A stretch of 5,770 bases of DNA from Terriglobia bacterium (GCA_030042795.1 JASHYZ010000139.1:1-5770), one strand, 5' to 3'. Positions 1 through 5,191 are shown, counted from the stretch's first letter. Numbers and translations are program-made. Notes: generated by a model not told the origin, from the sequence alone.

Positions 1-2
1 GA

Positions 3-59
3 GCTGCGTTCAAGCATAAGACGAAAATCTTCGCGGCACAAGAAGAAATTGGACGTTAG
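3..59 (+). CDS. Possible 3' end of an upstream gene (partial)
   Basis: The frame starting at base 3 is open from the window edge to a TAG at 57-59 and reads as 18 residues ending in FAAQEEIGR, a plausible charged C-terminal tail. The frame starting at base 1 is also open, to a TGA at 73-75, but its composition (Arg/Ser/Lys runs) looks less like protein. Only the tail is visible, so no family can be assigned. If real, it ends 18 bp before the cupin gene and could share its transcript. Confidence 0.25.
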   Translation, partial: AAFKHKTKIFAAQEEIGR

Positions 60-65
60 TAACAC

Positions 66-70
66 GAGGG
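66..70 (+). promoter_or_regulatory. Ribosome binding site of the cupin gene
   Basis: GAGGG lies 7 nt before the ATG at 78 and supports that start. No promoter can be recognised in the 77 bases available, so the gene may be transcribed from further upstream. Confidence 0.6.
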
Positions 71-77
71 ACTGAAG

Positions 78-947
78 ATGAAGAAGCTTGTGATGGTGCT
101 GTTTGCTATCGCCGCTCCTCTCGTGGCGCAAGAACGCAAAGTGGCGCCCACGTGGCTGCACCGCTATGTGCCGAATCTCCCCGAGCGGCGGACTGATTTC
201 AGCACCAGCACCTGTCGGTATAAGGCAATTTTCGGCGAGAGTGACTCCGAATCAAGAGCCCTGCAGAGCGTCACTCGCTTTGGCGAAGCTTCCGTGGACG
301 CGGGCGGCGCCTGCGAAGCTGTCGACTATCCGCGGCAGGAAGAACTCTATTTCGTGCTGGAGGGAAGCGGCGTGTTGCGCTACGGGGACGAAAGTCACTT
401 GATGCGCAAGGATGACTTCGCTTACGCACCGCCCGGCGGTCGCCATAGCTTGTCCGGTTCAGGCGACCAGCTGTTCCGGCTCGTAGTGGCCACTGTGAAA
501 ATCCAGCCGGAGATCTCCATTCCGGCTGCGCCGCTCAAGCCGATGGTTGCGAATCTTGACGAGCTGAAGGAGCAAACGGTAGAGGGTCACCCGGCCTCCG
601 TTCTCTACAAGCTTCTCATCGGGCCGCACAACGCAACGCGCGATCGCATTAACGCCGCTTATGAGGTAGCTGATTTCTTCCTGATGGACTTCGCGCCCGG
701 CGGGACGAATTTCCCGCATCATCACGAGGTGGAGGAAGAGATTTACCTGGTGATTGACGGGGAGGGACAGATGGCCGCGGGCGGCGGCACGGACGGAGTC
801 ATGGGCCTGCACCCGGCCAAGGCGGGAGACGCCTACTATTTCCGTCCAAATTGCACGGTCGGCTTCTACAATCAAAGTGCGTCAGGGGCAAAGGCTCACA
901 TCCTTGCAGTGCGCACCTTTGTTCCCTTGCCAAAGAATCCGGACTGA
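78..947 (+). CDS. Exported two-domain cupin (bicupin) protein
   Basis: This 289-residue protein opens with a Sec-type signal peptide: Lys2-Lys3, a hydrophobic core, and likely cleavage after Ala17 (LVA|QE). Two cupin barrels follow. The first (about 65-142) has lost the HxH of cupin motif 1 (Val82-Asp83-Tyr84 in its place) but keeps the motif Glu89 and Gly96 and a motif-2 PxGxxH ending in His123. The second (about 195-285) has a complete motif 1 (His214, His216, Glu221, Gly228), but its motif 2 has Gly262 where His is expected. So only the second domain has a near-complete metal site, with three of four usual ligands. Bicupins include dioxygenases, isomerases, decarboxylases and (S)-ureidoglycine aminohydrolase; the sequence does not tell which applies. 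A PLP enzyme with a Tat-type leader follows 92 bp downstream on the same strand, so a joint periplasmic pathway is inferred. The cupin fold and export are well supported; the activity is unknown. Confidence 0.9.
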   Translation: MKKLVMVLFAIAAPLVAQERKVAPTWLHRYVPNLPERRTDFSTSTCRYKAIFGESDSESRALQSVTRFGEASVDAGGACEAVDYPRQEELYFVLEGSGVLRYGDESHLMRKDDFAYAPPGGRHSLSGSGDQLFRLVVATVKIQPEISIPAAPLKPMVANLDELKEQTVEGHPASVLYKLLIGPHNATRDRINAAYEVADFFLMDFAPGGTNFPHHHEVEEEIYLVIDGEGQMAAGGGTDGVMGLHPAKAGDAYYFRPNCTVGFYNQSASGAKAHILAVRTFVPLPKNPD

Positions 948-963
948 GCGTTCGCCGTTCTTG

Positions 964-990
964 CCTTGCGTCTTCGCGCCTTGGCGTGAG
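964..990 (+). repeat. Degenerate TTNGCG-type intergenic repeat
   Basis: Three roughly 8-base units follow one another: TTGCGTC (966-972), TTCGCGCC (973-980) and TTGGCGTG (981-988). The string resembles, from memory, the 'CTTCGCGTCTTTGCG' type of sequence that recurs between genes in many Acidobacteriota and other genomes and often yields spurious short ORFs. It fills part of the 92-bp gap between the cupin and PLP-enzyme genes. Its function is unknown. Confidence 0.45.
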
Positions 991-1021
991 CCGCTGGATT
1001 CTTTCACAGCTTCTTAGCCCC

Positions 1022-1030
1022 AGGGAAAGG
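1022..1030 (+). promoter_or_regulatory. Ribosome binding site of the PLP-enzyme gene
   Basis: The purine-rich AGGGAAAGG ends 9 nt before the ATG at 1040. It decides the start: the same frame is open upstream into the cupin gene, but only the 1040 start has this signal, and it is followed at once by a Tat-type leader. Confidence 0.65.
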
Positions 1031-1039
1031 AACTATCAC

Positions 1040-2320
1040 ATGCCAATCCAGTTGTCTTCTGACCGCCGATCCTTCATGAAATGGGCGGCGGCCGCGCCCC
1101 TGCTGACGCAGATCATAGCTCGCGATCTTTACGCCAAGACGGCTAGCCTCGCGGGGAAAGACGTCTCCGATAACATCTATAAGCGCCTGGGCGTGAAGAC
1201 GGTCATCAATTGCCGCGGCACCTGGACGTATCTCAGCGGCTCGCTGGAGTGGCCGGAAGTTCGAGCGGCGCAAGTGGAAGCGGCCCGTCATTTCGTCAAT
1301 ATTCTCGAACTCCAGCGCGCCGCGGGCCGCAAACTTGCAGAACTGACGGGTGCGCCCAGCGGCATGGTCACGTCAGGCGCGGCGGGCGCCATGGCTTCCG
1401 CCACCGCCGCCTGCATCGCAGGGAGTGATCCTAAGAATATCTGGCAGCTTCCGGACACCACCGGCCTCAAAGACCAGGTGATCATGGCCGGCGGACGTAG
1501 CTTATTCGATAGCGCCATCCGCCTAGCCGGGGGCAAACTCGTGCTGGCCTTTTCGCCCGAAGAGATCGAATCCACCGTCAATGACAAAACGGCGATGATC
1601 TATACCACTCACCTGGGCGACACGCTCAAGAAGGAGCTCGCCATCGCGCAGGCGCACCGAGTGCCTCTGCTGCTTGATGACGCCGCTGGCATTCCGCCCA
1701 TTGAGAACATCAAACTTTACGCGCGCATGAGCATCGATCTTTACACCTTCTCCGGCGGCAAAGGCCTCTGCGGGCCGCAGTGCAGCGGTGTGCTGCTCGG
1801 CCGCAAAGACCTGATTGACGCCGCGCTACTCAACACCAGTCCCTATGAAGGCGCCGTGTGCCGGGCCATGAAGGTGGGCAAGGAGGAAGTGATGGGTTGC
1901 TTGGCTGCTATAGAGACGTGGCTGAAAGTTGACGCCAACGCGCTCTATCGCCAGTGGAACCAGCGCGTGCAGAGAATCGCTAGGCTGGTCGGTACAGTGC
2001 CTGGCGTCAAGACGAAGATTTATATTCCCGACGATGGGAATCGTTATCCCACTTTGCGAGTCTCCTGGGACCAGCAGGGCTGGGGCTTCGGCGTCATGGA
2101 TTGCGCTCGCAAACTCCGCGATGGCGAACCGGTGATCGAAGTTCTCGGTCCGGACAACCCCAGCGGAGTACCCGGCGCTCGCGAGGGCAATCCGAACCGG
2201 AAGGAGCTCAAGGAGCCGGACCATCTCGAACTCGTTTCCATGACCATCCAACCTGGCGAAGAGATCATCGTCGGGCAGCGGCTGAGGTCAATCCTCTCCG
2301 CGGCAAGCAAGAGAGCATAG
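1040..2320 (+). CDS. SelA-like (COG1921-type) PLP-dependent enzyme with Tat leader
   Basis: This 426-residue fold-type I PLP enzyme resembles L-seryl-tRNA(Sec) selenium transferase-like proteins and D-glucosaminate-6-phosphate ammonia-lyase (DgaE). The N-terminus carries a twin-arginine motif (DRRSFMK, residues 8-14), a short Ala/Leu-rich stretch and a possible cleavage site after Ala32, so folded export with bound PLP is likely. Family landmarks are the phosphate-binding loop TSGAAGAMASA (111-121), the Asp pairing with the pyridine nitrogen in LLLDDAAGIPP (Asp213 likely) and the Schiff-base lysine Lys241 in SGGKGLCGPQ. In relatives I remember a GHR-type motif near 151-153; here it reads GGR. 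No selenocysteine-pathway gene is visible and the tRNA-binding N-terminal region of true SelA is absent, so SelA function is unlikely. A lyase, racemase or aminotransferase-like reaction on an amino or amino-sugar acid is more plausible, but the substrate is unknown. It probably forms an operon with the preceding cupin gene. Confidence 0.88.
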   Translation: MPIQLSSDRRSFMKWAAAAPLLTQIIARDLYAKTASLAGKDVSDNIYKRLGVKTVINCRGTWTYLSGSLEWPEVRAAQVEAARHFVNILELQRAAGRKLAELTGAPSGMVTSGAAGAMASATAACIAGSDPKNIWQLPDTTGLKDQVIMAGGRSLFDSAIRLAGGKLVLAFSPEEIESTVNDKTAMIYTTHLGDTLKKELAIAQAHRVPLLLDDAAGIPPIENIKLYARMSIDLYTFSGGKGLCGPQCSGVLLGRKDLIDAALLNTSPYEGAVCRAMKVGKEEVMGCLAAIETWLKVDANALYRQWNQRVQRIARLVGTVPGVKTKIYIPDDGNRYPTLRVSWDQQGWGFGVMDCARKLRDGEPVIEVLGPDNPSGVPGAREGNPNRKELKEPDHLELVSMTIQPGEEIIVGQRLRSILSAASKRA

Positions 2321-2333
2321 CTTCTAGGAGACT

Positions 2334-2405
2334 TTCCCGGCGGCGCAGCGGGGTCGTCGGAGTTTTGCCGTACCGGTACTTCCTCCTGTCTTTTCGCGCC
2401 GGGAA
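2334..2405. repeat. Inverted repeat in the convergent spacer
   Basis: TTCCCGGCG (2334-2342) and CGCCGGGAA (2397-2405) are perfect 9-base inverted copies 54 nt apart. They lie in the 100-bp spacer between the converging PLP-enzyme and flavoprotein genes, where a bidirectional terminator would be expected. The long loop and lack of a clean T-tract make this a weak terminator candidate; chance in GC-rich DNA is possible. An 8-base palindrome TACCGGTA (2371-2378) lies inside the loop. Confidence 0.3.
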
Positions 2406-2420
2406 GATGGAACCGCCGTC

Positions 2421-3599
2421 TCAGAAAATCGCACGCCTTTGCACCTCCAGTTTGCTCTTCAAACTGAACCGCGCGTCGCCACGCTCGCCGTCCAGGATGC
2501 GGCGGGCCAGATACTCGCCCACCGCCGGTCCGTGCTTGAAGCCGTGACCCGACCCTCCACCTGCAAGCCAGACGTTCTCGAAGGCGGGATGCCGGTCCAG
2601 GAGAAAGTCTCCGGTGGATGTGTTTTCGTATTGGCAGACCCGAGCCTCCACAAGCGGAGCATTATACAGCGCGGGAAAGCGAAGACCCAGATAACGGTGG
2701 GCCTCGCTGAGGGCTTCCTCGCTGGGTATCCGGCTGCCGGTGTCAGGGTCAAAGGCGTCGCCGTGGCGGTCAATGCCGACCTTCACGCCTCGGCTCTCAA
2801 GATCCGGCATGCCGTAGGCCTCATGGGCCAAGTCGATCCAGGTGGGCAACGCGGGAGGAGCAAAGCGAGCGTCGCCAGCAGTAGGTGCGAAGAAGAACAC
2901 TTCCTGGCGAGTGATGAAGAGGCGGTGTCCCAGCAAATCCGGAAGGAGTTTTCCGAGCCAGGGACCGCAAGCAAAGATGATGACGCCGTCGGCGCTCACA
3001 GCTAGGGACTTGCCTTGGGTGGTTCGGACAGCCTCAAGACGCCCACGAACAGCCTCATCCAAGGACGGCGGCACTACCGCGGCTTGCACATACTCGACGC
3101 CCTCACGGATGGCCTGCACGGCGACCGTCGCAACCGCCCGCCGCGCCAGCAATACGCCGCTGTCAGTTTCCAACAAAGCCCAGCTAACATCATCGTCGAG
3201 CGCAATCTGGGGATAGCTGGCCGCCAGTTCCTGACGGGAGAGCGTTCGATGAGGCACACCGAGCTTTTCGAACGCTGCCAGACTGGCGGCGTTGTAACCA
3301 TCCGCATCGGCGACCCTCCCAAACCACAGAACACCCGTTGGGTGAAACAGCGGTTGGCCGGTTTCCGCAAAAAGCTCCTTCCAGCGGTCGAGGGCCTGAA
3401 TCGACCAGCGCGTGTATATGTCGTTGGGACCGTAACCCATGCGAATGATGCGCGATTCGCCGCCCGAGCTAGCCCGGCTGTGGGCTGGTCCGTGAGCCTC
3501 CACCAGCGCTACACTGCGGCCGCGGCGGCAAAGATCGAGAGCCGTCCAAGCTCCGAAACTGCCAGCGCCCACCACAATGGCATCAAAGGTTTTGGACAT
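2421..3599 (-). CDS. FAD-dependent amine oxidase, monomeric sarcosine oxidase type
   Basis: This 392-residue protein of the DAO superfamily matches monomeric sarcosine oxidase (MSOX), N-methyltryptophan oxidase and pipecolate oxidase along its length. Landmarks are the Rossmann motif GAGSFG (11-16) with Glu34 for the FAD ribose, the SSGGESRIIR segment (44-53) with both conserved arginines, Lys273 in GVKVG (equivalent to MSOX Lys265, which activates O2), Cys322 in ARVCQYENT (equivalent to MSOX Cys315, the covalent 8-alpha-S-cysteinyl FAD site), and the SGHGFKHGP segment with Lys355 (MSOX Lys348). The expected reaction is oxidation of a secondary amino or imino acid with H2O2 release. Two MSOX active-site histidines differ (His45 is Gly46 here, His269 is Asp277), so sarcosine itself may not be the substrate. 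No signal peptide is seen, so it should be cytoplasmic. The ATG at 3599 is just ahead of the FAD motif, but I see no good Shine-Dalgarno before it. It converges on the PLP-enzyme gene and is transcribed separately. Confidence 0.9.
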   Translation of the reverse strand: MSKTFDAIVVGAGSFGAWTALDLCRRGRSVALVEAHGPAHSRASSGGESRIIRMGYGPNDIYTRWSIQALDRWKELFAETGQPLFHPTGVLWFGRVADADGYNAASLAAFEKLGVPHRTLSRQELAASYPQIALDDDVSWALLETDSGVLLARRAVATVAVQAIREGVEYVQAAVVPPSLDEAVRGRLEAVRTTQGKSLAVSADGVIIFACGPWLGKLLPDLLGHRLFITRQEVFFFAPTAGDARFAPPALPTWIDLAHEAYGMPDLESRGVKVGIDRHGDAFDPDTGSRIPSEEALSEAHRYLGLRFPALYNAPLVEARVCQYENTSTGDFLLDRHPAFENVWLAGGGSGHGFKHGPAVGEYLARRILDGERGDARFSLKSKLEVQRRAIF

Positions 3600-3942
3600 A
3601 AAGAGGTTAGGCCGGGCTTGAATTCGGTGCGCCAGACAAGTAACTCTTAAAGTCTAAGTGCGACATAGGCAAACCCCTCAGGCTTTTTGAACCGTTGCGC
3701 TTCCGGCCAGAGAATCCCTAGTCTAGCAGGCTGGGTTCCAGGCTGTGGCGGTCAATAATAAGGCTTGCTCTGCAGTCCAGGGCAAACAAGAAGCAAACTG
3801 AGATTCGTCAGTTGTCAATAGCGGATTTCGTGCACTGAGTATACCAAGTCGTGCACGGGCGGGCCTAGCCAACCCAAGCTCAGATAACCACGTGTTTAGC
3901 ACACGCTGTTAAGTGACTTCGTATGAATATATTGTAAGTATC
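3600..3942. other. Gene-free spacer with short direct repeats
   Basis: This stretch lies between the start of the flavoprotein gene (-) and the promoter of the small secreted protein (+) and should hold control signals for both. I see no convincing ORF. TCGTGCAC occurs at 3828-3835 and 3849-3856, the second as part of the 8-base palindrome CGTGCACG (3850-3857). CAGGCTG occurs at 3727-3733 and 3739-3745. A hairpin CGTGT/ACACG spans 3891-3905. No convincing promoter for the flavoprotein was found on the - strand. Confidence 0.5.
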
Positions 3943-3970
3943 TTGACAGCTATCCCAAGTCTGGTATCTG
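3943..3970 (+). promoter_or_regulatory. Sigma-70-type promoter of the small secreted protein
   Basis: A perfect TTGACA -35 box (3943-3948) is followed after 16 bp by TATCTG (3965-3970). That -10 box is poor but is preceded by TGG, an extended -10 element. Transcription would start near 3977, giving a leader of roughly 44 nt. A perfect TATAAT at 3994-3999 was considered, but it has no -35 partner and would start transcription inside the Shine-Dalgarno. Confidence 0.5.
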
Positions 3971-4002
3971 CCATGCTTTACTCCGAGGCGAAGTATAATC
4001 CC

Positions 4003-4010
4003 AAGGAGGT
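4003..4010 (+). promoter_or_regulatory. Perfect Shine-Dalgarno of the small secreted protein
   Basis: AAGGAGGT is fully complementary to the 16S rRNA 3' end and lies 10 nt before the ATG at 4021. It fixes the start there rather than at the in-frame GTG at 3913, and predicts strong translation. Confidence 0.75.
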
Positions 4011-4020
4011 TGCAACCCCT

Positions 4021-4215
4021 ATGAAGAAGCTTTTCACTCTGCTTTTCACCGCGGCATTGGCGATTTCGTTGGCCGCTCCTGTGTTCGCGCAGGATTCTAG
4101 CGCGTCGCAGTCCACTGAGACCAGCAAGCCTGCGAAGAAAGAGAAAAAGGCGAAGACAAAGAAGGCCAAGAAGAGCACCAAGACGGACAGCTCCTCAAGT
4201 TCCCCGTCTCAATAG
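4021..4215 (+). CDS. Small secreted Lys/Ser-rich protein (64 aa)
   Basis: The first 23 residues form a textbook Sec signal peptide: Lys2-Lys3, hydrophobic core LFTLLFTAALAISLAA, cleavage after VFA at Ala23, next residue Gln24. The 41-residue mature part is low complexity, with 11 Lys, 12 Ser and 5 Thr against only four acidic residues. Lysine pairs cluster at about 39-51 and a run of five Ser lies near the C-terminus. There is no Cys, no second membrane segment and no recognisable domain, so the mature part is probably disordered and strongly basic. Similar small Lys-rich exported proteins occur, from memory, in Acidobacteriota, without known function. Binding to polyanions such as extracellular DNA, lipopolysaccharide or cell wall is conceivable but unproven. 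The gene is a monocistronic unit with its own promoter, strong ribosome site and intrinsic terminator, which suggests abundant expression. Confidence 0.75.
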   Translation: MKKLFTLLFTAALAISLAAPVFAQDSSASQSTETSKPAKKEKKAKTKKAKKSTKTDSSSSSPSQ

Positions 4216-4245
4216 TAAATAACTGCAGCATATGGCTTTACAACG

Positions 4246-4284
4246 CCGGGCTCAAGCTAACGCTGTGAGCCCGGTTTCGTTTTC
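4246..4284 (+). terminator. Rho-independent terminator after the small secreted protein
   Basis: CCGGGCTCA (4246-4254) and TGAGCCCGG (4266-4274) form a perfect 9-bp stem. Three more pairs, AGC (4255-4257) with GCT (4262-4264), extend it past one bulged G (4265) to a TAAC loop. The stem is followed at once by a T-rich tail TTTCGTTTTC (4275-4284). It lies 30 bp after the stop codon at 4215. Confidence 0.85.
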
Positions 4285-4599
4285 TCGTGCATTTGTGCCC
4301 GAAAACCAGTAACTGCAACTTGTTTCCCAACTGAAACCTAAGCCCGGTCCTATCCCCAGCCAAAGTTGCCCCTTGAGTCAACTGCCTGCAAGCGAGCAAG
4401 CTAGCTTCTTTGGTTGCGCACAGCGGTTGGCCCGCAGCGACACACAAGCCCCGTAGAATCAGTAAGCCATTACAGGTGGCGGAAACGGGAACTCAAAGGC
4501 TAGATGTCTCAGTTTCCGGTCAAGGCGATATCATGCCCCTGCTTCATATAGCTGGGTAAACCCTCCGTTCCTGCTCCACAACAGGCTTACGAAAACTTG
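4285..4599. other. Gene-free spacer upstream of padR, with small dyads
   Basis: I see no convincing ORF or RNA family in these 315 bases. Several short inverted repeats occur: GTTTC/GAAAC (4322-4337), AGTTG/CAACT (4364-4383), the 10-base palindrome AAGCTAGCTT (4398-4407), CCAAAG/CTTTGG (4360-4365 with 4408-4413), and CGGAAAC (4480-4486) with GTTTCCG (4512-4518). None has the form of a terminator or known riboswitch. A small RNA or remnant DNA cannot be excluded. Confidence 0.4.
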
Positions 4600-4629
4600 T
4601 TGACAGCGCCTCACGTACCGTTCTACTCT
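4600..4629 (+). promoter_or_regulatory. Promoter of the padR-type gene
   Basis: A perfect TTGACA (4600-4605) is followed after 18 bp by TACTCT (4624-4629), a moderate -10 box. Transcription would start near 4636, only about 8 nt before the ATG at 4644. No Shine-Dalgarno precedes that ATG, so the message would be nearly leaderless. Confidence 0.5.
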
Positions 4630-4636
4630 CCAGTAG
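4623..4636. promoter_or_regulatory. Dyad over the -10 box and start site: candidate PadR operator
   Basis: CTACT (4623-4627) and AGTAG (4632-4636) form a perfect 5-base dyad with a 4-base centre. It covers the proposed -10 box and transcription start of the padR-type gene. PadR proteins bind inverted repeats as dimers and often repress their own promoters, so an autoregulatory operator is a reasonable inference from position. Confidence 0.35.
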
Positions 4637-4643
4637 TCTAACT

Positions 4644-4994
4644 ATGGGTAGAGGCGAAGCTCAAAAAACCGAGATGCTGCCGGGCACACTCTACTTGTTG
4701 GTGCTCAGAACGCTTGAAGCCGGACCGATGCACGGCTACGGCATCGCCCAGCGCATCAAGCAGCTTTCTCAGGACGTGCTCACCGTGGAAGAAGGCTCGC
4801 TGTATCCAGCCCTGCAGCGCATGCTAATCAAGGGCTGGGTTGTGGCTGAGTGGCGCCCGTCGGAGAACAATCGGCGCGCCCGCTATTACCGTCTGACTCC
4901 GGCCGGCCGCAAGCAACTCGGCGTTGAGCTTTCGGAATTCGAGCGAGTCATCCAGGCGATCACGCGAGTGATCCAGCCGGAGACGATCGGGTGA
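4644..4994 (+). CDS. PadR-family transcriptional regulator
   Basis: This 116-residue protein has the usual length of the short PadR subfamily. The winged-helix domain covers about residues 8-95. Diagnostic segments are LPGTLYLLVLRTL (12-24), GPMHGYGIAQRI (27-38), the recognition-helix region EEGSLYPALQRM (49-60) and the wing SENNRRARYYRLTPAGRKQL (73-92). The C-terminal helix (about 93-112) should serve dimerisation. PadR proteins are cytoplasmic repressors whose ligands vary and cannot be read here. In Acidobacteriota this subfamily is typically found just upstream of ADOP-type permease genes, as here, so control of the permease is likely. The ATG at 4644 is chosen because it fits the family's N-terminus, although no Shine-Dalgarno precedes it. 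The last codons and the TGA stop lie inside an 8-bp tandem repeat, so the C-terminal tail may vary between strains. Confidence 0.92.
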   Translation: MGRGEAQKTEMLPGTLYLLVLRTLEAGPMHGYGIAQRIKQLSQDVLTVEEGSLYPALQRMLIKGWVVAEWRPSENNRRARYYRLTPAGRKQLGVELSEFERVIQAITRVIQPETIG

Positions 4995-5078
4995 TCGGGC
5001 GATTGAGGGATTGAGTGATCGGGTGAATGAAGGATTGAGCAATTGAAAGATTGACTCATTGAATCATTGAGTGAATGA
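4983..5078. repeat. Twelve in-register degenerate 8-bp tandem units
   Basis: From 4983 to 5078 the sequence divides without gaps into twelve octamers: acgatcgg, gtgatcgg, gcgattga, gggattga, gtgatcgg, gtgaatga, aggattga, gcaattga, aagattga, ctcattga, atcattga, gtgaatga. Consensus is roughly NNGATTGA, with GATCGG as a second unit type near the left end. The first two octamers overlap the padR-type gene, whose TGA stop lies in the second. A period of 8 is not a codon multiple and the units contain stop codons, so the array is non-coding. It could be a minisatellite from strand slippage or a multi-site protein-binding array; no function is assigned. Confidence 0.85.
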
Positions 5079-5089
5079 GCCAAGCTCGT

Positions 5090-5170
5090 AGGTAGTGGCG
5101 GTTTAGGGTGGCACAGTCCACGTCCCTCGTCATTCCCGCGTAAGCGGGAATCCAACTGGTGTCACTACCT
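5090..5170. repeat. Outer inverted repeat around the dRS3-like hairpin
   Basis: AGGTAGTG (5090-5097) and CACTACCT (5163-5170) are perfect 8-base inverted copies enclosing 65 bases that include the 5132-5151 hairpin. The layout could bound a small non-autonomous element or let the spacer RNA fold into a stem with an inner hairpin. No flanking target duplication is evident. Confidence 0.4.
5132..5151. repeat. dRS3-like palindromic repeat (ATTCCC-N8-GGGAAT)
   Basis: ATTCCCGC (5132-5139) and GCGGGAAT (5144-5151) form a perfect 8-bp stem closed by GTAA, a GNRA-type tetraloop. With its flanks (GTC before, CCA after) it matches the widespread intergenic repeat whose antisense reading gives the familiar spurious peptide DSRLRGND. 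It fits the dRS3 core described in Neisseria exactly in form. It lies 40 bp before the permease start, so it will be in the leader or intercistronic RNA. Confidence 0.75.
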
Positions 5171-5191
5171 TCTTCACGGGGGTTCCAGACC

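Noticed and set aside
851..1039. N-terminal extension of the PLP enzyme to an upstream start overlapping the cupin gene
   Set aside because: The extension reads through the cupin 3' end and the TTNGCG repeat. The ATG at 1040 has a ribosome site and is followed directly by a Tat-type leader.
1040..2320. Assignment as true selenocysteine synthase SelA
   Set aside because: The tRNA-binding N-terminal region is absent, an export leader is present, and no selB, selD or tRNA-Sec is in view.
2439..3650. Long + strand open frames opposite the flavoprotein gene (2439-3005 and 3015-3650)
   Set aside because: They are antisense to a gene with clear FAD motifs over its whole length, and their products show no recognisable domain.
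3994..3999. Perfect TATAAT as -10 box of the small secreted protein gene
   Set aside because: No -35 partner lies 16-18 bp upstream, and transcription would begin inside the Shine-Dalgarno.
3913..4020. GTG start giving a 100-residue form of the small secreted protein
   Set aside because: It would bury the signal peptide in the middle and translate the promoter and the perfect Shine-Dalgarno at 4003-4010.
4238..4447. 69-residue - strand ORF in the spacer before padR
   Set aside because: It has a TTG start, no ribosome site, no family resemblance, and overlaps the intrinsic terminator.
4983..5078. CRISPR array
   Set aside because: Units are only 8 bp and directly adjacent, with no spacers and no cas genes.
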